NCBI GenBank assembly: GCA_000403495.2
Contig: KE159819.1
Coordinates: 118,066 to 182,065 of the forward strand
Direction of reading: 5' to 3'
Length of the DNA stretch: 64,000 nucleotides
Origin: Lachnospiraceae bacterium 10-1
GTDB taxonomy: Bacteria > Bacillota > Clostridia > Lachnospirales > Lachnospiraceae
Part shown: one piece after another, positions 44,886-53,553 of the stretch
How positions within the stretch are numbered: the stretch's first letter is position 1
Layout of the letters: each line of letters starts with the position of its first letter
Position numbers and translations under genes: made by a program
The notes under the pieces: generated by a model
Seen by the model: only the letters and a program-made list of their open reading frames with translations
Database searches by the model: none
What the model was told of the DNA's origin: nothing

Positions 44886-45716
44886 ATGAATAGTTATAGT
44901 AAGTCAATCGTTCCTATTGTGGAATCTAAATATGACAGTTTTACTACTGTTGAAAAGAATGTAGCCGATTTTTTTCTAAACAACCGGCGGAAAATGGATT
45001 TTTCCGCAAGAAATGTAGCCAAGGAAATATTTGTATCAGAAGCATCTCTTTCCAGATTTGCAAAAAAATGCGGTTTTCATGGGTATCGGGAATTCATTTA
45101 TCAATATGAGAAGACCTTTACACAAAAAAGCGAATTTGTGGCAAACAGTACCAGAATGGTTTTAAACACCTATCAGGAGCTTTTGAATAAAACTTACAGC
45201 CTTATGGATGAGGCTCAGATAGCCAGAGTAGTAAAATATCTTTTTGAAGCAGAAAGGGTTGTGGCATGTGGAAAAGGAAGTTCCGGGCTTGCTGCAAGTG
45301 AAATGGAAAGCCGGTTTATGAGAATTGGGGTGGACATTGATTCTCTGCAGGATTCAGACAGAATGCGTATGCAGGCGGTGTTTTTAAACAAGGAAAGCCT
45401 TGTGTGTGGATTTACATTAAGCGGAGAAACCCAGGAGGTATTGTATCTTTTGAGGGAAGCCCATAAAAAAGGCGCTAAAACAGTGATTTTTACGGCGAAT
45501 GATAAGGATATTTATGCGGATTTCTGTAGCGAAGTAGTGCTTGTGGCATCTCTTAACTACTTAAATCATGGCAATGTAATATCTCCCCAGTATCCGATTC
45601 TGGTTATGATAGATACCATTTATAATTATTATGTAAGCAATGACAAATACGAAAAGGCAGAGATGTATGATGACACCCTTCGGGCGCTTGAATCAGGAAA
45701 TAAACATATTTCCTGA
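44886..45716 (+). CDS. RpiR-family transcriptional regulator
   Basis: 276-residue regulator with an N-terminal HTH_6 domain (about residues 1-77: TTVEKNVADFFLNNRRKMDFSARNVAKEIFVSEASLSRFAKKCGF) and a C-terminal SIS sugar-phosphate-binding domain (about 110-250: VVACGKGSSGLAASEMESRF, CGFTLSGETQEV). Its ligand is probably ManNAc-6-P or GlcNAc-6-P, and it likely controls the nan genes. Start 44886 is chosen for a 6-nt spacing from GAGG; ATGs at 44874 and 44880 precede or overlap it. Confidence 0.92.
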   Translation: MNSYSKSIVPIVESKYDSFTTVEKNVADFFLNNRRKMDFSARNVAKEIFVSEASLSRFAKKCGFHGYREFIYQYEKTFTQKSEFVANSTRMVLNTYQELLNKTYSLMDEAQIARVVKYLFEAERVVACGKGSSGLAASEMESRFMRIGVDIDSLQDSDRMRMQAVFLNKESLVCGFTLSGETQEVLYLLREAHKKGAKTVIFTANDKDIYADFCSEVVLVASLNYLNHGNVISPQYPILVMIDTIYNYYVSNDKYEKAEMYDDTLRALESGNKHIS

Positions 45717-45763
45717 TTGTCTGCGGATAGTTTGAAGACTGGTTTTAAAAAGGAGTGGCGCAG

Positions 45764-46414
45764 ATGTGGCAGCAAATATTTAATCCGGAAAATCTTTTTT
45801 TTCGGATTCTGGCAAGGGGAGTTGATCTGGTAGGTTTATCTTTATTATGGATACTGCTTTGTATGCCTGTTATTACCATCGGACCTGCTTCAGCAGCTTT
45901 ATATTTTACAGTGGTAAAGGTGTTCAGGCATAAGAAGGATGAAGCATTTAAAACTTACCTTCGGGCATTTTTTGGTAATTTGAAGCAGGGAATACCGCTC
46001 ACAGTGATTTGTATTCCGGTAGGAATATTTCTGGCATGGGGCAGTGATGTGATGATAAATAATGCAGCTACCAAAGCCGGAGTGATTATGTATATGATCT
46101 ATTATGTGCTTCTTGTAGTACCGGCAGGCATCTGCTGCTATATATTTCCATTGATGGGACGTTTTGAATTTAAGTTGTCGGCACTTTTTCAGACCGCAGT
46201 TATTATGGCGTTCAGACATCTTCCATCAACAGTGGTGGTGGTGATGCTGACGATTGAAATGGTGGTATTTACCATAGAAAAATGGTGGCCGGTATTGTTT
46301 ACACCGGTACTCACTGCAATTTTGGCTTCTTTGTTTTTGGAACGTATTTTTCCTAAATATTTAAGCGGGGATGAGCTGGCTGCATTTATGGATGCAGAGG
46401 AAACAGAAAAATAA
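45764..46414 (+). CDS. DUF624 (YesL-like) membrane protein
   Basis: 216-residue protein with five or so membrane segments, starting MWQQIFNPENLFFRILARGVD, the usual YesL/DUF624 N-terminus. These proteins accompany CUT1 importers in Firmicutes and often lie just before the SBP gene, as here; their role is not defined. AGGAG is 8 nt before the ATG at 45764; the GTG at 45755 overlaps that site. Confidence 0.87.
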   Translation: MWQQIFNPENLFFRILARGVDLVGLSLLWILLCMPVITIGPASAALYFTVVKVFRHKKDEAFKTYLRAFFGNLKQGIPLTVICIPVGIFLAWGSDVMINNAATKAGVIMYMIYYVLLVVPAGICCYIFPLMGRFEFKLSALFQTAVIMAFRHLPSTVVVVMLTIEMVVFTIEKWWPVLFTPVLTAILASLFLERIFPKYLSGDELAAFMDAEETEK

Positions 46415-46485
46415 ATTTTGATTTTTGCAGATGACTTTACAAGGGAGGACATCTGAAAAAATAAATAAAAAAAAGGAGAAAAAAT

Positions 46486-47901
46486 ATGAAGAAAACAATG
46501 AAAAAAGTTATGGCCCTTGGTCTTTCATTGATCATGGTGCTGTCATTGGCAGCATGCGGCAGCAAAGGCTCTGACGAGCCTGCACAGACACAGGAAACAC
46601 AAGAAACTCAAGAAGAACAGACTCCGGCAGAACCTGCAGTTGAAGAAACAGAGCCTGCAGAAGAAACTACAGGGGGAGATTTAAGCGCTTCCATTACCTT
46701 ATGGACATACCCAATTGGAAACTGGGGCGACTCAGCAACAGTTGAAAGCCTGATTGCAAGCTTTAATGCAGCATATCCTGGCGTTACAGTAACAGTTGAA
46801 TACCTTGATTATACCAACGGTGATGATCAGATTAACACAGCTATCGAAGGCGGCCAGGCTCCTGATATCGTTATGGAAGGACCTGAAAGACTGGTAGCTA
46901 ACTGGGGAGCAAGAGGACTGATGGTTGATTTATCCGACCTTTTTGCAACAGAAGCAGGCGGAGAAATTTATGATTCCGTAGAAGCAGCATGTAAAGCAGC
47001 AGATGGAAATTACTATGAATATCCTTTGTGTATGGTAGCTCATTGTATGGCAATTAACCAGACAATGTTTGAAGCAGCAGATGCTATGCAGTATCTTGAT
47101 GTTGAAAATCATACATGGACTACAGAAGATTTCTTTAAGGCAGTTCAGGCTGTATATGATTCAGGCCAGCAGAATGTAGGCGCTATCTACTGCTCAGGCC
47201 AGGGTGGTGATCAGGGAACAAGAGCAATCATCAACAACTTATACAGCAGCACTTTCACAAATGCAGATCATACCGCTTATACAGCAAATACACCTGAAAA
47301 CATTAAAGCACTTGAAGCTTTATATGCACAGGACGGAATTAACTTTGATGCATCCATCAATGGTGGTGAAGAAATTACATTATTCCGTAACGGAACTTTA
47401 GCAATGTCATTCTGCTGGAATGCAGCACAGCAGACTAACTCAGATAATGCACCTGCAGGACAGACAAACAATGGAGATACTATTCTTCCTATGTTATTCC
47501 CTTCTGATGATGGAAAGACAGAACTGTGTGGTGGTATTTGGGGATTTGGTGTTTTTGACAATGGCGATCAGGCTAAGATCGATGCTGCAAAGGCATTCAT
47601 CGACTTTATCTGTAACGATCCCGGTCAGGTAAAAGAAAGCGTAAAAGCTTCTACATACTTCCCTGTACGTCCTACTTTAACAGGTATTTATGATGGAACA
47701 GAAACAGCTGATACAATGAATACTTTCTCTGCATACTTTATGCCTTCCATGGGTGATTACTATCAGGTAGTTCCGGGCTGGGCAGAAGCTCGTACAGAGT
47801 GGTGGAATATGTTACAGCGTATCGGCACAGGCGGCGACGTAGCAACTGAAGTTGCAACTTTTGATACAAACGCAAATGCAGCAATTAGCGCAGCAAATTA
47901 A
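46486..47901 (+). CDS. probable sialic acid ABC transporter binding lipoprotein
   Basis: 471-residue family-1 SBP. A signal peptide with lipobox LAAC (Cys near 23) precedes a Glu/Thr/Gln linker and a two-lobe domain (SITLWTYPIGNWGD, APDIVMEGPERLVANWG, GGIWGFGVFDNGDQ). It should capture sialic acid or a related amino sugar for the two permeases, inferred from the nan genes around it. AAAAGGAG precedes the ATG. A hairpin at 47914 separates it from the permease genes. Confidence 0.88.
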   Translation: MKKTMKKVMALGLSLIMVLSLAACGSKGSDEPAQTQETQETQEEQTPAEPAVEETEPAEETTGGDLSASITLWTYPIGNWGDSATVESLIASFNAAYPGVTVTVEYLDYTNGDDQINTAIEGGQAPDIVMEGPERLVANWGARGLMVDLSDLFATEAGGEIYDSVEAACKAADGNYYEYPLCMVAHCMAINQTMFEAADAMQYLDVENHTWTTEDFFKAVQAVYDSGQQNVGAIYCSGQGGDQGTRAIINNLYSSTFTNADHTAYTANTPENIKALEALYAQDGINFDASINGGEEITLFRNGTLAMSFCWNAAQQTNSDNAPAGQTNNGDTILPMLFPSDDGKTELCGGIWGFGVFDNGDQAKIDAAKAFIDFICNDPGQVKESVKASTYFPVRPTLTGIYDGTETADTMNTFSAYFMPSMGDYYQVVPGWAEARTEWWNMLQRIGTGGDVATEVATFDTNANAAISAAN

Positions 47902-47913
47902 TGATTGATTTTT

Positions 47914-47955
47914 GCAGGCAGTGTGCAGGGGCATAGTTCCCCTGCAGCTGCTGTG
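47914..47955 (+). terminator. intra-operon hairpin after the binding-protein gene
   Basis: GCAGGGG (47925-47931) pairs with CCCCTGC (47939-47945), with weaker outer pairing from GCAGGCAGT to GCTGCTGT. There is no T-run, so it is more likely a 3'-protecting or attenuating stem than a full terminator. Confidence 0.6.
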
Positions 47956-48030
47956 AAATTCATATGTATGGATGGGATGAATATTCTCCCTTCCTATTTG
48001 TAGAACAAGTCAAGGAGAGGGGTGTTATTC

Positions 48031-48942
48031 ATGGCAAAATCATCCAACATGACAAGCAGAAGCAAGGCGCTGGTGAGACGTGAAACACGCTCGGCATGGC
48101 TTTTCCTTCTGCCGAATATGATTTTCTTTGTAGGGTTTGTTATTATCCCTATGATTCTTTGTATTTATACAAGCTTTTTTGACTCCACAATGGGTAAAGA
48201 TGCGCAGGATACTTTCATAGGATTTAAGAATTACGTGGAACTGTGGAAAGATCCGATTTTTGTCCGTTCCCTGAAGAATACATTTGTTATTGTTATTGTT
48301 TCAGTACCTGTAGTGTGCATTTTTTCACTTTGGGTTGCGGCTCTTATTTATAAGATGAAAGGACCTATCCTTTCCTCCTTCCGTTGTATATTTTATCTGC
48401 CGGTGGTTACCGGTTCCGTAGCAGTTACTGTAGTATGGAAGTGGATGTTTAACAATTACTATGGTATTTTCAATTATATTGGCAAAGGAATGGGACTTAT
48501 TGATAACAACATTAACTGGCTGGGAGATGAGAGATTTGCACTTTGGTGTATCATTCTTATTCTGCTTACAACTTCCGTAGGACAGCCGATCGTACTTTAT
48601 GTATCCGCACTTGGAAACGTGGACGTTTCCTTAGTGGAAGCCTCTGAGGTAGATGGCGCAACTCATTTGCAGCAGTTCTGGAAAATTAAGTGGCCCCTTA
48701 TTATGCCTACAACATTATATATTCTGGTTATCACTACGATTAACAGCTTCCAGTGCTTCGCACTGATTCAGCTGCTTACTTCCGGTGGACCGAACCATAG
48801 TACTGATACCGTAATGTACTATATTTACTATTCAGCGTTTAAGCTTTACCGTTATGGCTATGGAAACGCAATGGGCGTGGTTCTCGCAATCTTCATTGCA
48901 CTCCTTTCCGCTGTACAGTTCAAGCTGGCTAAGGAAAAATAG
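48031..48942 (+). CDS. sugar ABC transporter permease (MalF/UgpA type), nan locus
   Basis: 303-residue CUT1 permease with six membrane segments and the coupling loop LVEASEVDGATHLQQFWKIKWPLIMP. AAGGAGAGG lies upstream of ATG 48031 (a GTG at 48022 is also possible). With its neighbours it forms a CUT1-type sialic acid importer similar in make-up to the SAT2 type (inference). Confidence 0.92.
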   Translation: MAKSSNMTSRSKALVRRETRSAWLFLLPNMIFFVGFVIIPMILCIYTSFFDSTMGKDAQDTFIGFKNYVELWKDPIFVRSLKNTFVIVIVSVPVVCIFSLWVAALIYKMKGPILSSFRCIFYLPVVTGSVAVTVVWKWMFNNYYGIFNYIGKGMGLIDNNINWLGDERFALWCIILILLTTSVGQPIVLYVSALGNVDVSLVEASEVDGATHLQQFWKIKWPLIMPTTLYILVITTINSFQCFALIQLLTSGGPNHSTDTVMYYIYYSAFKLYRYGYGNAMGVVLAIFIALLSAVQFKLAKEK

Positions 48943-48953
48943 GAGGTGAGAGT

Positions 48954-49883
48954 ATGAATTCAGGTGTAAAACGAACAAGTGTATATACAATTATTTCAGT
49001 GATTATATTAGTTATTCTTGCAGTCCTGTTTGCTTTTCCTCTTTATTGGATTATCACGGGTGCATTTAAGACAGCAGCATCTATTAATGCAACCACTCCG
49101 GACTGGTTCCCCAAGGAATGGGTAATGGATAATTTTAACAAATTATTCAGCAAACAGACGGCTCCTTTGTGGGAATTGGCAATACCCTTTGGCAGTAAGT
49201 TTTCAGCAGATGGAAAACCCATTATCTTTACGGCAGGACCAGTGGTTCCGGCGGCAATCCGCTGGCTGGTAAACACGGTATTTATGGCAGTAATGGCAAT
49301 GCTGCTTACCTGTATCACTTCAGCGATGGCAGGATATGCACTTGCAAAGAAACGCTTTAGAGGACAGACATTACTGTTTACATTGATCGTATGTGCAATG
49401 GCATTGCCTAAGCAGGTTATCTTAATTCCATTGCTTCGTGAAATGTCAACATTGTCTCTATATAATACTATATGGGCAGTAATTTTCCCTACCGTAGGAT
49501 GGCCTTTTGGTGTATTTCTTATGAAACAGTTCTCGGAAGGTGTTCCGGGAGAAATGCTTGAAGCAGCAAGAATTGACGGGGCAGGGGAAGCAAAGACGTT
49601 TATTGAAATTGTATTACCTATGATTAAGCCGGGCATTGGTGCATTGGCAATCTTTACTTTTATTAACAGCTGGAATGATTATTTCATGCAGTTGATTATG
49701 TTAAACAGCACCAGTAAGTTGACGATTTCTCTTGGTATTGCGAAACTGCAGGCAGAGAATTCTACGGACTTTGGTCTCATAATGGCAGGAGCTTCATTGG
49801 CAGCTATTCCGATTATCGCCATATTTATTGCATTCCAGAAGTATTTTACCCAGGGAATTGCAATGGGCGCTGTGAAAGGCTGA
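48954..49883 (+). CDS. sugar ABC transporter permease (MalG/UgpE type), nan locus
   Basis: 309-residue CUT1 permease, six membrane segments. It has an unusually long first extracytoplasmic loop of about 70 residues (PDWFPKEWVMDNFNKLFSK to AAIRW). The coupling loop is MLEAARIDGAGEAKTFIEIVLPMIKP and the C-terminus is QGIAMGAVKG. It starts 11 nt after its partner and ends before a strong terminator. No dedicated ATPase is present. Confidence 0.93.
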   Translation: MNSGVKRTSVYTIISVIILVILAVLFAFPLYWIITGAFKTAASINATTPDWFPKEWVMDNFNKLFSKQTAPLWELAIPFGSKFSADGKPIIFTAGPVVPAAIRWLVNTVFMAVMAMLLTCITSAMAGYALAKKRFRGQTLLFTLIVCAMALPKQVILIPLLREMSTLSLYNTIWAVIFPTVGWPFGVFLMKQFSEGVPGEMLEAARIDGAGEAKTFIEIVLPMIKPGIGALAIFTFINSWNDYFMQLIMLNSTSKLTISLGIAKLQAENSTDFGLIMAGASLAAIPIIAIFIAFQKYFTQGIAMGAVKG

Positions 49884-49906
49884 TACAAATACATTGAATT
49901 TTCCTC

Positions 49907-49944
49907 AAAAAAGAAGGATGACGTTAAAGTCATTCTTCTTTTTT
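49907..49944. terminator. terminator after the nan transporter genes
   Basis: A long stem AAAAAAGAAGGATGAC / GTCATTCTTCTTTTTT with a small loop (GTTAAA) has an A-run before and a T-run after, so it can work in both directions. Confidence 0.9.
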
Positions 49945-50000
49945 AGTGGATTTTCCGTCAAGTGAATTGACACCCTTTCCCGTATGGGATAAAATTAATT

Positions 50001-50166
50001 ACAGTTCAGCCATAGATAGGTATCTACTGACGTGCCATGCTTGCATGGCAGAGTCAGTAGATGCCTATCTATGAGCATAGCGCCCGCAAATGAGTAAAAG
50101 GAAAGCTGCGAAAAGCAGCGACAGATGCGAAGCATCTGCTTTTACGAATGTGTGGGGCTGAACTGT
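50001..50166 (+). repeat. nested-hairpin element, copy 2 (candidate structured RNA)
   Basis: The outer 11-bp stem ACAGTTCAGCC (50001-50011) / GGCTGAACTGT (50156-50166) is perfect. Inside, a 21-bp stem (50011-50031 with 50053-50073, one G-U pair) is capped by TGCCATGC TT GCATGGCA. ATAGCGCCCG and ATGA follow, then stem GTAAAAG / CTTTTAC (50094-50100, 50139-50145) enclosing two small hairpins, then GAATG. The architecture matches copy 1 at 39205. It would form the 5' leader of carB if transcribed from upstream. Confidence 0.82.
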
Positions 50167-50218
50167 TAGCTAAGCGGAGATAGATAAATGAGTAAAAGAA
50201 AAATTAGGAGGGCTTTTT

Positions 50219-53200
50219 ATGCCAAAAAGATCAGATATTCATAAAGTACTAATTATTGGTTCAGGTCCCATTATTATCGGGCAGGCGTGTGAGTTTGACT
50301 ATTCAGGAACACAGGCATGCAAGGCGCTCCGAAAGCTGGGGTATGAGATTGTACTTGTGAATTCCAACCCTGCAACGATCATGACTGATCCTGAAACAGC
50401 AGATGTTACTTATATTGAACCGCTCAACGTGGAGCGGTTAGAGCAGATTATTGCAAAGGAACGCCCGGATGCATTACTCCCCAATCTTGGTGGACAATCG
50501 GGGCTTAATTTATGCGCCGAACTCAATAAGGCCGGTGTGCTGGACAAATATCATGTACAGGTGATTGGTGTACAGGTTGATGCAATCGAACGGGGAGAAG
50601 ACCGTATTGAATTTAAAAAGACTATGGATAAGCTGGGGATTGAAATGGCACGCAGCGAGGTGGCTTATACTGTGGATGAGGCACTTTCCATTGCGGATAA
50701 GCTTGGTTACCCGGTAGTGCTCCGTCCGGCTTATACCATGGGCGGTGCCGGAGGCGGTCTTGTTTATAATAAAGAAGAGCTGCAGGTGGTTTGTGCCAGA
50801 GGGCTGCAGGCCAGCCTGGTAGGCCAGGTTTTAGTAGAAGAATCTATTTTGGGCTGGGAAGAGTTAGAGCTTGAAGTAGTCAGGGACGCAGATAATAATA
50901 TTATCACAGTATGCTTTATTGAAAATATTGATCCACTTGGTGTACATACGGGAGATTCTTTCTGTTCAGCACCTATGCTTACTATTTCAGAAGAATGCCA
51001 GAAGAGGCTCAAGGAGCAGGCATATAAAATTGTTGAGTCCGTGCAGGTGATTGGCGGAACCAACGTACAGTTTGCCCATGATCCGGTAACAGACCGTATT
51101 ATTGTAATTGAAATTAATCCACGTACTTCCAGATCGTCAGCTCTTGCATCCAAGGCTACCGGATTTCCCATTGCTCTGGTATCTGCCATGCTGGCGGCAG
51201 GCCTTACATTAAAGGACATTCCCTGTGGCAAGTACGGAACTTTGGATAAATATGTACCGGATGGCGATTACGTAGTAATTAAATTTGCCCGCTGGGCATT
51301 TGAAAAGTTTAAAGGAGTAGAGGACAAGTTAGGAACCCAGATGCGTGCGGTAGGCGAGGTTATGAGCATTGGAAAGACTTACAAGGAAGCTTTCCAGAAG
51401 GCCATCCGATCTTTGGAAACAGGGCGTTACGGTTTAGGCCATGCGAAGGATTTTGACACTTTGCCTAAAGAAGAATTGTTGAGAAGGCTTAATACACCCT
51501 CCAGTGAAAGACATTTCCTTATGTATGAGGCACTGCGCAAGGGTGCTTCCGTGGAAGAAATTCATGAGATTACCAGGGTAAAGGCTTATTTTATAGAGCA
51601 GATGAAGGAATTGGTAGAAGAAGAGGAAGCGCTTCTTACACAAAGTGGAAGGCTGCCGGAAGATGAAATGCTGATCAGTGCCAAGAAAAATGGTTTTTCT
51701 GATAAATATTTAAGTCAGCTTCTACAAATTCCTGAGGAGGAAATTCGTAACAGGCGTATCGAACTAGGGATGGAGGAAACCTGGGAAGGGGTTCATGTAA
51801 GCGGAACAAAGGATAATGCTTATTATTACTCAACCTATAACGGTACAGACAAGAATCCTGTAAATAGTGATAAGCCTAAGATTATGATTTTAGGCGGAGG
51901 TCCTAACCGTATTGGGCAGGGAATTGAATTTGACTACTGCTGTGTACATGCGGCTATGGCCCTTAAAAATCTGGGATTTGAAACTATAATTGTAAATTGT
52001 AATCCGGAGACTGTTTCTACGGACTATGACACGTCTGATAAATTGTACTTTGAGCCTCTTACTCTGGAAGATGTGCTGAGCATTTATAAAAAGGAAAAGC
52101 CTCTGGGAGTGATTGCCCAGTTTGGCGGCCAGACGCCTTTAAATCTGGCTTCCGAATTGGAGAAAAACGGAGTGAAAATTCTGGGTACGCCGCCTGCGGT
52201 AATTGATCTGGCGGAAGACCGGGATCAATTCCGTGCAATGATGGAAAAACTGGAAATTCCCATGCCGGAATCAGGTATGGCAACTACAGTGGAGGAAGCG
52301 CTTGCCATAGCGGCAAAGATCGGATATCCGGTTATGGTCCGTCCTTCTTATGTACTTGGAGGACGGGGCATGGAAGTGGTATATGACGATGGAAGTCTGC
52401 GGGAATATATGAATGCAGCAGTGGGAGTTACACCGGACCGCCCCATACTGATTGACCGCTTTTTAAATCATGCACTGGAGTGTGAGGCGGATGCTATTAG
52501 TGACGGAGAGCATGCTTTTGTTCCTGCGGTAATGGAGCATATTGAGCTGGCAGGGATTCATTCCGGTGATTCGGCCTGCATTATTCCTTCGGTTCATATT
52601 CAGCCGGAGAACGTAGAGACCATCAAAGAATATACAAGAAGAATTGCAGAGGAAATGCATGTGAAAGGACTTATGAACATGCAGTATGCAATTGAAAAGG
52701 ACAGGGTGTTTGTGCTTGAAGCCAATCCGAGAGCATCCCGTACGGTTCCTTTGGTTTCCAAGGTATGCAATATCCGTATGGTGCCTCTTGCAACTGAAAT
52801 TATTACCGCAGAGCTTACAGGACGGCCTTCGCCGATTAAGGGACTTAAGGAACAGGATATTCCAAACTATGGTGTTAAGGAAGCAGTCTTTCCCTTTAAC
52901 ATGTTCCCAGAGGTGGATCCGATTCTGGGGCCTGAGATGCGCTCCACCGGAGAGGTGCTTGGACTGTCTCCTTCTTATGGAGAAGCCTTCTTTAAAGCCC
53001 AGGAAGCAGTTCAGTCAAAGCTGCCCTTAGAGGGATGCGTATTGATTTCCGTAAATAAGAAGGATAAGGATGAAATCGTTGAGATTGCCAGAAGCTTATC
53101 TGGCGACGGGTTCAAAATTGTGGCCACCAGTGGAACCTGTGATATTATTACTTCCGCAGGGATTCCGGCGCAGAAGGCAAAGAAGCTGTATGAAGGGCGT

Positions 53201-53446
53201 CCTAATGTGGGTGATATGATTGCCAATGGTGACTTTGACCTGATCATTAATTCCCCGGTAGGCAAAGACGGCGTTCATGATGACAGTTATCTTAGAAAAG
53301 CGGCAATCAAGGCAAAAGCACCTTATATTACCACCGTTGCAGCGGCTAAAGTGGCGGCAGAAGGAATTCATTACGTGAAAACCCACAGGCAGGGTGAACT
53401 TAAATCGTTGCAGGAACTGCATGGCGAAATTCATGACAAAGATTGA
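50219..53446 (+). CDS. carB: carbamoyl-phosphate synthase large subunit
   Basis: 1075-residue ATP-grasp enzyme making carbamoyl phosphate from ammonia, bicarbonate and two ATP for pyrimidine and arginine synthesis. Two homologous halves are seen: IIGSGPIIIGQACEFDYSGTQA near residue 12 and ILGGGPNRIGQGIEFDYCC near 556, with ATP-grasp segments RPAYTMGGAGGG and RPSYVLGGRGME. A C-terminal MGS-like allosteric domain (about 935-1060) is present. TTAGGAGGG precedes the ATG. The glutaminase subunit carA is not adjacent, so it must be encoded elsewhere. Confidence 0.97.
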   Translation: MPKRSDIHKVLIIGSGPIIIGQACEFDYSGTQACKALRKLGYEIVLVNSNPATIMTDPETADVTYIEPLNVERLEQIIAKERPDALLPNLGGQSGLNLCAELNKAGVLDKYHVQVIGVQVDAIERGEDRIEFKKTMDKLGIEMARSEVAYTVDEALSIADKLGYPVVLRPAYTMGGAGGGLVYNKEELQVVCARGLQASLVGQVLVEESILGWEELELEVVRDADNNIITVCFIENIDPLGVHTGDSFCSAPMLTISEECQKRLKEQAYKIVESVQVIGGTNVQFAHDPVTDRIIVIEINPRTSRSSALASKATGFPIALVSAMLAAGLTLKDIPCGKYGTLDKYVPDGDYVVIKFARWAFEKFKGVEDKLGTQMRAVGEVMSIGKTYKEAFQKAIRSLETGRYGLGHAKDFDTLPKEELLRRLNTPSSERHFLMYEALRKGASVEEIHEITRVKAYFIEQMKELVEEEEALLTQSGRLPEDEMLISAKKNGFSDKYLSQLLQIPEEEIRNRRIELGMEETWEGVHVSGTKDNAYYYSTYNGTDKNPVNSDKPKIMILGGGPNRIGQGIEFDYCCVHAAMALKNLGFETIIVNCNPETVSTDYDTSDKLYFEPLTLEDVLSIYKKEKPLGVIAQFGGQTPLNLASELEKNGVKILGTPPAVIDLAEDRDQFRAMMEKLEIPMPESGMATTVEEALAIAAKIGYPVMVRPSYVLGGRGMEVVYDDGSLREYMNAAVGVTPDRPILIDRFLNHALECEADAISDGEHAFVPAVMEHIELAGIHSGDSACIIPSVHIQPENVETIKEYTRRIAEEMHVKGLMNMQYAIEKDRVFVLEANPRASRTVPLVSKVCNIRMVPLATEIITAELTGRPSPIKGLKEQDIPNYGVKEAVFPFNMFPEVDPILGPEMRSTGEVLGLSPSYGEAFFKAQEAVQSKLPLEGCVLISVNKKDKDEIVEIARSLSGDGFKIVATSGTCDIITSAGIPAQKAKKLYEGRPNVGDMIANGDFDLIINSPVGKDGVHDDSYLRKAAIKAKAPYITTVAAAKVAAEGIHYVKTHRQGELKSLQELHGEIHDKD

Positions 53447-53553
53447 TATATGTCCAAACTTTCCCATCATAGACTGTAACAAGTTTATGGTGGGGGTTTT
53501 CAATTCGGGATTTCCATCTGGGGGAGAGAGTAAAACCCCGGAAAGGAGGGCGG

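Larger units (their letters stand above)
49884..50218. other. 335-nt intergenic region before carB
   Basis: No gene is seen. It contains the nan terminator (49907-49944), a TTGACA at 49967-49972 with TGGGATAAAAT downstream as a possible carB promoter, the nested-hairpin element (50001-50166) and the carB ribosome site. Confidence 0.7.

Noticed and set aside
52686-53030. Alternative-frame reading within carB with a Leu/Arg-rich product
   Set aside because: It lies inside the conserved second half of carB in another frame, with no ribosome site.
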